This document shows, piece by piece, positions 25,574 to 30,057 of a DNA stretch of 30,057 nucleotides. Location: contig NZ_VYKJ01000023.1 in assembly GCF_008710095.1 (NCBI RefSeq), forward strand, positions 1 to 30,057, written 5' to 3'. Source of the DNA: Affinibrenneria salicis. Lineage in GTDB: Bacteria; Pseudomonadota; Gammaproteobacteria; Enterobacterales; Enterobacteriaceae. How positions within the stretch are numbered: the first letter of the stretch is position 1; every line of letters begins with the position of its first letter. The translations under genes were made by a program, and so were the position numbers. The notes beneath the pieces were generated by a model. That model did no database searches. It was not told the DNA's origin and worked only from the letters and a program-made list of their open reading frames with translations.

Positions 25574-25846
25574 ATGAACAAGACTCAACTTATTGATGTA
25601 ATTGCGGACAAGGCTGATCTTTCCAAAGCACAAGCCAAAGTAGCCCTGGAATCGACCCTGACTGCGATTACCGAGTCTCTGAAAGAAGGTGATGCAGTAC
25701 AATTAGTGGGCTTTGGCACATTCAAAGTTAATCATCGTAGCGAGCGCACTGGCCGCAACCCGCAGACCGGAAAAGAGATTAAAATCGCCGCTGCTAACGT
25801 GCCTGCGTTTGTTTCCGGTAAAGCACTGAAAGACGCCGTTAAGTAA
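25574..25846 (+). CDS. hupA: DNA-binding protein HU, alpha subunit
   Basis: 90 aa, exact family length. HU is the abundant nucleoid protein that bends DNA as HU-alpha2 or HU-alpha/beta dimers. The helical base starts [20 protein letters not shown]. The beta arms carry [20 protein letters not shown], with the intercalating proline in RNPQTG, followed by [20 protein letters not shown]. The alpha rather than beta type is inferred from wording and from the yjaG-hupA-yjaH neighbourhood. A strong hairpin terminator follows by 27 bases. Confidence 0.98.
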   Translation: MNKTQLIDVIADKADLSKAQAKVALESTLTAITESLKEGDAVQLVGFGTFKVNHRSERTGRNPQTGKEIKIAAANVPAFVSGKALKDAVK

Positions 25847-25855
25847 GCCAAACCG

Positions 25856-26551
25856 GTGAACAGTTTTAGCAGAGGGGCGAAATCGCCCCTTTTGTTTTTT
25901 CTGCGCCGGGTCGGCATGCTGCTGGCGGTTGGGCTGTTGGCGGCATGCAGCAATCGTGCGGCGCCGCCGGCGGTCAGCGCCAGCGGTTATATCGCCGATA
26001 ACGGCGTGGTGCGCCTGTGGCGCAAAGATGACGCCCGGCAGGGTATCATTACGCTGATTAGCGTGTTCAGCCCTTTCCATGGCGATCATACACAGATAAC
26101 CCATTACCAGTATCGCGCCGCGGCGATACGCGATATTCAACGCGAACAGCTGGGCGCATCGGCGCAGGAAGTACAGCTGCGCTTTGATGCGAACGGGGCG
26201 GTCAGCTTTATGCAGCGTCAGCTCGCCCAGCGGCGTGAATCGCTTTCGGCCGATGAAATCGCGCGCTATCAGTTTGACGCGCGTCGTATGCTGGAACTCA
26301 GCGACAGTCTGCGCGCCGGCAATGTGCGGCTCAGGCAGGGGATCTGGCGGGAAGGCGTGGTCACTACCTGCGACGGGCAGTCGCTGCGGCCCGCTCTGGA
26401 TCGGGAGTCGCGCCTGTGGATCGTCAGGCGTACCGGCAACGCGCGCGGCCTGCTCAGCGTAGCCTGGCTGGAGGCGCCGGAAGGAACCCAACTGCTGCTG
26501 GCGGCTCATGCGAACTTTTGTTTATGGGAACCGAAACTGGACGCGCTCTGA
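25856..26551 (+). CDS. yjaH: DUF1481 lipoprotein YjaH
   Basis: 231 aa if started at GTG 25856. The N-terminus has basic residues (K9, R17, R18), a hydrophobic run (MLLAVGLLAA) and lipobox L28-A29-A30-C31, followed by Ser, which predicts an outer-membrane lipoprotein. The mature part (SGYIADNGVVRLWRKDD, SVFSPFHGD, VTTCDGQSLRP, LSVAWLEAPEGTQLLLAAHA) resembles the DUF1481 family found after hupA in enterobacteria; function is unknown. The start is uncertain. ATG 25916 would leave only 15 residues before the lipidated Cys region, with no basic n-region, so an upstream start is preferred although no clear ribosome binding site is seen and the hupA terminator intervenes. Confidence 0.85.
   Translation: MNSFSRGAKSPLLFFLRRVGMLLAVGLLAACSNRAAPPAVSASGYIADNGVVRLWRKDDARQGIITLISVFSPFHGDHTQITHYQYRAAAIRDIQREQLGASAQEVQLRFDANGAVSFMQRQLAQRRESLSADEIARYQFDARRMLELSDSLRAGNVRLRQGIWREGVVTTCDGQSLRPALDRESRLWIVRRTGNARGLLSVAWLEAPEGTQLLLAAHANFCLWEPKLDAL
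25871..25901 (+). terminator. hupA terminator, inside the 5' end of yjaH
   Basis: AGGGGCG (25873-25879), loop AAAT, CGCCCCT (25884-25890), then TTTTGTTTTTT. This is a strong intrinsic terminator. It overlaps codons 6-15 of the yjaH frame read from GTG 25856. Confidence 0.9.
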
Positions 26552-26604
26552 CGCACTCAGCTAAAGACGCGATGGCCCGCCGAAGCGGACCATGCGGGCA
26601 GATA

Positions 26605-27894
26605 TCAGCGTTTCTGTTCGCGCGCGATGGCGCGATAGCCGATATCGTGACGATAGAAGCAGCCATCCCAGCGGATGTTCTGCGCCAGCGCATAGGCCTG
26701 ACGCTGCGCGTCGGCGACGCTATCGCCCAGCGCGGTGACGCACAGTACGCGCCCGCCGCTGGTGACGACCTCATCTCCCTGTAGCCGCGTGCCGGCATGG
26801 AATACCTTCTGGTCAGCCAGCTCCTGCTGCGGCAGTCCCGCGATCGGAAGACCGGTGGCGTAGTCGCCCGGGTAGCCGCCGGCCGCCAGTACAACGCCCA
26901 GAGACGGACGAGGATCCCAGTCGGACTGCTGCTCGTCCAGCCGGCCTGCGCAGGCGGCTAGGCAAAGCGCGACCAGATCGGAGCGTAACCGCAGCATGAT
27001 GGGCTGGGTTTCCGGATCGCCGAAGCGGCAGTTGAACTCAATCACTTTCGGCTGCCCGTCGGCGGCAATCATCAGCCCCGCGTACAAAAAGCCGGTGTAG
27101 ACGTTGCCTTCGGCCGCCATGCCTTGCACCGTGGGCCAGATAACCTGATTCATTACACGTTGATGAATCTCATCGCTTACCACTGGCGCGGGCGAGTAGG
27201 CGCCCATGCCGCCGGTGTTCAGGCCGGTGTCGCCGTCGCCCACGCGTTTGTGGTCCTGGCTGGTGGCCATCGGCAGAACGTGTTCGCCGTCGACCATCAC
27301 GATGAAGCTGGCCTCTTCGCCTGCAAGAAACTCCTCCACCACAATACGGTGACCCGCGTCGCCGAAGGCGTTGCCGGCCAGCATGTCATGAACGGCCGTT
27401 TCGGCTTCGGCCAGCGTCATGGCTACGATCACGCCCTTGCCTGCGGCCAGACCGTCCGCTTTAATCACGATCGGCGCGCCTTTCCGGCGCACGTAAGCCA
27501 GAGCGGGTTCGACTTCGGTAAAGTTCTGGTATTCCGCGCTCGGGATGTTATGGCGCGCGAGGAAGTCTTTAGTGAAGGCTTTGGAGCCTTCCAGTTGCGC
27601 GGCGGCCTGAGTCGGCCCGAAGATATTCAGCCCGGCGGCGCGAAACGCGTCGACCACGCCAATCACCAGCGGCGCCTCCGGCCCGACGATGGTCAGGCCG
27701 ATATCGTGGCTGCGGGCGAAGGCGAGCAGCCCCTGGATATCGGTCGCGGCGATATCCACATTTTCCAGCGCCGGTTCGAGCGCCGTACCGGCATTGCCCG
27801 GCGCGACGTACACTTTATCCGCCAGAGGCGACTGGGCGGCTTTCCAGCCGAGCGCGTGCTCGCGGCCGCCGTTACCAATGATTAAAATATTCAT
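26605..27894 (-). CDS. purD: Phosphoribosylamine-glycine ligase (GAR synthetase)
   Basis: 429 aa, identical in length to E. coli PurD. ATP-grasp enzyme for the second step of purine synthesis. The N-terminal loop MNILIIGNGGREHALGWK is the family signature. Others are GPEAPLVIGVVDAFRAAGL, the ATP-grasp lysines in APIVIKADGLAAGKGV, LAGEEASFIVMVDG, RVGDGDTGLNTGGMGAYSPA (partly), and EFNCRFGDPETQ. It follows purH by 13 bases with AGGAG before the ATG. The gene converges on yjaH; no strong terminator was found in the 53-base gap, only a GCCCGC/GCGGGC hairpin (26575-26599). Confidence 0.98.
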   Translation of the reverse strand: MNILIIGNGGREHALGWKAAQSPLADKVYVAPGNAGTALEPALENVDIAATDIQGLLAFARSHDIGLTIVGPEAPLVIGVVDAFRAAGLNIFGPTQAAAQLEGSKAFTKDFLARHNIPSAEYQNFTEVEPALAYVRRKGAPIVIKADGLAAGKGVIVAMTLAEAETAVHDMLAGNAFGDAGHRIVVEEFLAGEEASFIVMVDGEHVLPMATSQDHKRVGDGDTGLNTGGMGAYSPAPVVSDEIHQRVMNQVIWPTVQGMAAEGNVYTGFLYAGLMIAADGQPKVIEFNCRFGDPETQPIMLRLRSDLVALCLAACAGRLDEQQSDWDPRPSLGVVLAAGGYPGDYATGLPIAGLPQQELADQKVFHAGTRLQGDEVVTSGGRVLCVTALGDSVADAQRQAYALAQNIRWDGCFYRHDIGYRAIAREQKR

Positions 27895-27907
27895 TAAGGG
27901 CTCCTGA

Positions 27908-29497
27908 TTAATGGCGGAAGTGACGCATGTCGGTGAAGATCATGGCGATGCCGTGCTCATTGGCGGCCGCAATCACTTCGTCATCACGAATGGAGCCGCC
28001 GGGTTGGATCACGCAGCTCACGCCTACCGCAGCGGCGGCGTCAATCCCGTCGCGGAACGGGAAGAAAGCGTCTGAGGCCATCGCCGAACCTTTGACTTCC
28101 AGCCCTTCGTCGTCGGCCTTGATCCCGGCAATTTTCGCGGAGTACACCCTGCTCATCTGACCCGCGCCGATGCCGATGGTCATATTGTCTCTGGCGTAGA
28201 CGATGGCGTTGGATTTAACGAATTTGGCGACCTTCCAGCAGAACAGCGCGTCACGCAGTTCCTGCCCGGAAGGGTGACGTTCGGTCACGATACGCAACTG
28301 GCTGGCGTCGACCATGCCCAGATCGCGATCCTGCACCAGCAGCCCGCCGTTCACGCGTTTGAAGTCGAGACTGGCGACGCGCTGTTGCCACTGCCCGCAG
28401 GTCAGCACGCGCACGTTCTGTTTGGCGGCGGTCACCTGCAGCGCGGCGTCGCTGACGGACGGGGCGATAATCACTTCAACGAACTGGCGGCTGATGATCG
28501 CTTTGGCGGTTTCGGCGTCCAGCTCGCGGTTGAAGGCGATGATGCCGCCAAATGCGGACGTCGGGTCGGTTTTGTAGGCGCGCTCGTAAGCGTGCAGAAT
28601 AGAGGTGCCGATGGCCACGCCGCACGGGTTGGCATGTTTGACGATAACGCAGGCGGGTTCATTAAATTCTTTTACGCACTCCAGCGCTGCGTCGGTATCG
28701 GCGATATTGTTGTAGGACAGCGCCTTACCCTGCAGCTGTTGCGCCGTCGCCACCGATGCATCATTCAGGTTCTCTTCAATATAGAAGGCCGCCTTCTGAT
28801 GGCTGTTTTCGCCGTAGCGCATATCCTGTTTTTTGATGTAGTTCAGGTTCAGCGTGCGCGGGAAGTGGCCGGACGGTTTATCGGTCTCGCCATAATAAGG
28901 TTTCACCAGCGTGCCGAAGTAGTTGGCGATGGTGCTGTCGTAGGCGGCGGTATGTTCAAAGGCTTTGATCGCCAGGTTAAAGCGGGTGTCCAGCGTCAGC
29001 GAACCGTCGTTGCCGTCCATCTCCGCAATAAGAGCGGCATAGTCGCTGCTCTTTACCACAATCGCCACATCGTTATAGTTCTTTGCCGCGGAGCGCACCA
29101 TAGTCGGGCCGCCGATATCGATATTTTCCACGGCGTCTTCCAGCGGGCAGTCAGCGCGCGCCACTGTGCGAGCGAAAGGATAAAGGTTCACTACCACCAT
29201 ATCGATAGGTTTGATGCTGTGCTGTTCCATGACGGCGTCATCCTTGCCGCGACGGCCCAGAATCCCGCCGTGTACTTTTGGATGCAGCGTTTTGACACGT
29301 CCGTCCATCATCTCAGGAAAACCGGTATAGTCGGACACTTCGGTGACCGTTAAGCCAGCATCGGCCAGCAGACGAGCGGTGCCGCCGGTAGACAGCAGTT
29401 CAACTCCACGCTGAGACAGTGCCTGAGCAAATTCGACGATGCCGGCTTTATCAGAAACACTGAGCAGCGCGCGGCGGATAGGACGACGTTGTTGCAT
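27908..29497 (-). CDS. purH: Bifunctional AICAR transformylase / IMP cyclohydrolase
   Basis: 529 aa, as in E. coli. It does the last two steps of IMP synthesis. The N-terminal IMP cyclohydrolase (MGS-like) domain (about 1-200) has [37 protein letters not shown] and [17 protein letters not shown]. The C-terminal transformylase has the catalytic KHANPCG motif, [36 protein letters not shown] and [21 protein letters not shown] lies upstream of ATG 29497. It is the first gene of purHD under a PurR box. Confidence 0.98.
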   Translation of the reverse strand: MQQRRPIRRALLSVSDKAGIVEFAQALSQRGVELLSTGGTARLLADAGLTVTEVSDYTGFPEMMDGRVKTLHPKVHGGILGRRGKDDAVMEQHSIKPIDMVVVNLYPFARTVARADCPLEDAVENIDIGGPTMVRSAAKNYNDVAIVVKSSDYAALIAEMDGNDGSLTLDTRFNLAIKAFEHTAAYDSTIANYFGTLVKPYYGETDKPSGHFPRTLNLNYIKKQDMRYGENSHQKAAFYIEENLNDASVATAQQLQGKALSYNNIADTDAALECVKEFNEPACVIVKHANPCGVAIGTSILHAYERAYKTDPTSAFGGIIAFNRELDAETAKAIISRQFVEVIIAPSVSDAALQVTAAKQNVRVLTCGQWQQRVASLDFKRVNGGLLVQDRDLGMVDASQLRIVTERHPSGQELRDALFCWKVAKFVKSNAIVYARDNMTIGIGAGQMSRVYSAKIAGIKADDEGLEVKGSAMASDAFFPFRDGIDAAAAVGVSCVIQPGGSIRDDEVIAAANEHGIAMIFTDMRHFRH

Positions 29498-29630
29498 GAT
29501 GGTTTAATCCCCTGACTTTGGATTGCTGAAGCAATTTAAAGAGCGTTACGTGAATATTATTCCTTTACCGGTACGGCCAAAAGCGCGCAGCGGGCAAAAA
29601 AATATTCAGCTAACCTCTCCGGTCAGACGT

Positions 29631-29667
29631 ATTTTAACGCGGAGAATTGTAGCGAAAACGTTTGCGT
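29631..29667 (-). promoter_or_regulatory. purHD promoter with PurR operator
   Basis: Minus strand: operator ACGCAAACGTTTTCGC (29667-29652), an essentially perfect PurR box. Its end overlaps a -35-like TTTTCG (29658-29653), which is 16 bases from -10 TAAAAT (29636-29631). Purine-loaded PurR should block this promoter. The leader to purH is about 125 bases and contains a small ATTGC/GCAAT hairpin. Confidence 0.88.
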
Positions 29668-29698
29668 GATGCTCGTCTAATTTCAGAGAAGATCTGGA

Positions 29699-29708
29699 TT
29701 GTGGATAA
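29699..29708. promoter_or_regulatory. Consensus DnaA box
   Basis: TTGTGGATAA; the minus strand reads TTATCCACA, the strongest E. coli DnaA-box sequence. It lies 32 bases from the PurR box and about 80 bases upstream of rrn P1. Match is seen; binding is inferred. Confidence 0.55.
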
Positions 29709-29784
29709 ATCTGTGTGTAACTGGGTATAAAGCGGCCTTTTGCTGTGGAATGCAGCAGTCGGCTATTTTTCTGCAAAATACCTG

Positions 29785-29822
29785 TTGCGGCTTGTCAGGA
29801 AGTCCCTATAATGCGCTCCCAC
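29785..29822 (+). promoter_or_regulatory. rRNA operon promoter P1
   Basis: -10 TATAAT (29807-29812) followed by the GC-rich discriminator GCGCTCC and start region ACTGACACGG, as in enterobacterial rrn P1. At 16-base spacing the -35 is TTGCGG (29785-29790); a better hexamer TTGTCA lies at 29792-29797 but only 9 bases away. The AT-rich stretch before it (CTATTTTTCTGCAAAATA) may act as UP element. Fis sites could not be resolved by eye. Confidence 0.85.
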
Positions 29823-29881
29823 TGACACGGCAACAGCGATTACGCAGTTGTACGGTGAGTAAGAAGTCAGGCAATAATTAC

Positions 29882-29909
29882 TTGACTTCACAGCGGAAAA
29901 GCATATTAT
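29882..29909 (+). promoter_or_regulatory. rRNA operon promoter P2
   Basis: -35 TTGACT (29882-29887), 16-base spacer, -10 TATTAT (29904-29909), followed by GC-rich TGCGGCCCGC. It lies about 97 bases after P1, as in other enterobacterial rrn operons. Confidence 0.88.
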
Positions 29910-29916
29910 TTGCGGC

Positions 29917-30057
29917 CCGCGCCACGGTGAATGTCGCGGCACTGCTCTTTAACAATTAATCAGACAATCTGTGTGGGCACTCACAGGACCGTATCGTAAA
30001 AGATACAAGAAAGTCCTGAAGAGTGACTGACAGTTAATTCATTACGAACTAACAGTA
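29917..30057 (+). promoter_or_regulatory. rRNA leader with boxB-like hairpin and boxA
   Basis: A CCGCG (29917-29921) / CGCGG (29935-29939) hairpin takes the boxB place. TGCTCTTTAACA (29943-29954) is a perfect boxA, where NusB-S10 assemble the antitermination complex. AATCTGTGTGGGCACTC and TAATTCATTACGAA, typical of the precursor 16S leader, follow, with an AGGAC..GTCCT hairpin (29985-30017). The 16S gene itself starts beyond the window end. By position after purH this equals the E. coli rrnE location. Confidence 0.9.

Noticed and set aside
28274..29353. A 359-codon open frame antisense to purH
   Set aside because: Opposite a complete, canonical PurH; composition is His/Arg-rich and not protein-like.

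Overview
The window is a stretch of enterobacterial chromosome. It runs from the 3' end of a tuf gene, through the L11/L10/RNA-polymerase gene cluster and the thiamine operon, to the purHD operon and the start of an rRNA operon (promoters and 16S leader only). Protein lengths and local sequences match gammaproteobacterial Enterobacterales families very closely (RpoB 1342 aa, RpoC 1407 aa, PurD 429 aa, PurH 529 aa). Gene order follows the Escherichia coli rpoBC-to-rrnE region with several differences, listed below. The genome is not E. coli itself. Moderately high GC and gene content would suit a member of the Pectobacteriaceae/Yersiniaceae side of the order, but that placement is inference.

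Layout. 1-300: end of tuf, then its terminator and a small region rich in palindromes. 540-1470: secE-nusG. 1637-2773: rplK-rplA, with a likely L1 autoregulatory site. 2795-4019: L10 promoter, long L10 leader, rplJ-rplL. 4059-4089: the attenuator before rpoB. 4344-12688: rpoB and rpoC, closed by a strong terminator. 12800-16000: shiA (shikimate/H+ symporter), then a divergent pair of a DUF1127 small protein (yjiS-like) and a MocR-type regulator (yjiR-like). 21909 down to 16209: thiCEFSGH on the minus strand behind a promoter and a TPP riboswitch. 22117-25385: nudC-hemE-nfi-yjaG. 25574-26551: hupA-yjaH. 29667 down to 26605: PurR-regulated purH-purD. 29699-30057: a consensus DnaA box, rrn P1 and P2 promoters, boxA and the 16S leader; the 16S gene lies beyond the window.

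The region is mainly growth-rate-linked information-processing machinery (translation factor, Sec translocon, antitermination, ribosomal stalk, RNA polymerase, nucleoid protein, rRNA promoters) plus cofactor and nucleotide biosynthesis (thiamine, heme, purine).

I do not see an undescribed multi-gene system, mobile element, CRISPR array or tRNA. The items most worth a second look are small. They are the hupA terminator lying inside the start of the yjaH lipoprotein gene, a shortened-looking rrn P1 core, a consensus DnaA box between purH and the rRNA operon, and a paired 8-bp repeat around the yjiR promoter. A MITE-like palindrome after tuf, a Gly-to-Gln change in the NudC Nudix box, and the differences from E. 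coli gene order (shiA/yjiS/yjiR present; rsd and zraPSR absent) complete the list.
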